Source of the DNA: Cochliopodium minus
Lineage: Eukaryota > Discosea > Himatismenida > Cochliopodiidae
Direction of reading: 5' to 3'
Assembly: GCA_024220525.1 (NCBI GenBank)
Contig: JAMYWO010000333.1
Location: 10,635-39,757, forward strand
Length of the DNA stretch: 29,123 bases
Shown here: positions 29,117 to 29,123 of the stretch, one piece after another
Layout of the letters: each line of letters starts with the position of its first letter
Numbering within the stretch: the first letter of the stretch is position 1
Program-made: the position numbers and the translations under genes
The notes under the pieces: generated by a model
Databases searched by the model: none
What the model was told of the DNA's origin: nothing
What the model saw: the letters and a program-made list of their open reading frames with translations, nothing else

Positions 29117-29123
29117 GTAAAAA

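Noticed and set aside
1-29123. tRNA or rRNA genes
   Set aside because: I looked for conserved tRNA arm motifs and GC-richer RNA-like blocks and found none convincing.

Overview
The window is nuclear DNA from a very AT-rich eukaryote, most likely a free-living protist. Genes are split by many short GT-AG introns, some exons are only 22-32 nt long, and TAA and TGA both act as stops, so the code looks standard. A MIC60/mitofilin gene implies mitochondria with cristae. I cannot fix the lineage from sequence alone; an amoeboid or heterolobosean-like or similar AT-rich protist would fit. Gene models were built by hand from splice signals and reading-phase agreement.

Layout. 1-853 (+): 3' end of a GLUG-like repeat surface protein gene. 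1390-2923 (-): 3' part of a seven-TM GOST/lung-7TM-receptor-like gene, cut by an N at 3148. 3149-10437 (+): 27 exons of a large GLUG-like protein with six tandem copies of a three-exon module, open at both ends and cut by an N at 10438. 10556-13737 (+): RCC1-repeat protein, followed by a short tandem relative (13878-14947) that keeps only the first and last exons. 15112-15863 (-): PSF1 of the GINS replication complex. 16143-17510 (-): an intronless Rep-like gene of CRESS-DNA-virus type, treated as an old viral copy. 17847-19678 (-): an intradiol ring-cleavage dioxygenase-like protein with a long Lys/Asp tail. 19812-21022 and 21446-22787 (-): two tandem secreted Cys-containing paralogs, each with a 23-nt microexon. 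23051-25328 (-): MIC60. 25637-27115 (+): unrecognised two-exon gene. 27762-end (+): 5' end of a third GLUG-like gene, with signal peptide.

The genes do not form one pathway. They are housekeeping genes (GINS, MICOS, GOST, RCC1) mixed with expanding secreted or surface families and two candidates for foreign origin (Rep, dioxygenase). The most unusual observation is an undescribed repeat of about 130-150 bp. It has four copies here, all inside introns of three unrelated genes, all in the same orientation relative to the host transcript. It is present in one of two tandem paralogs and absent from the matching intron of the other, which suggests an introner-like or intron-restricted mobile element.

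Three single N characters (3148, 10438, 12272) sit at low-complexity or duplicated sequence. Two of them cut genes on both sides, so they are probably contig joins, and gene order across them should be treated with care.
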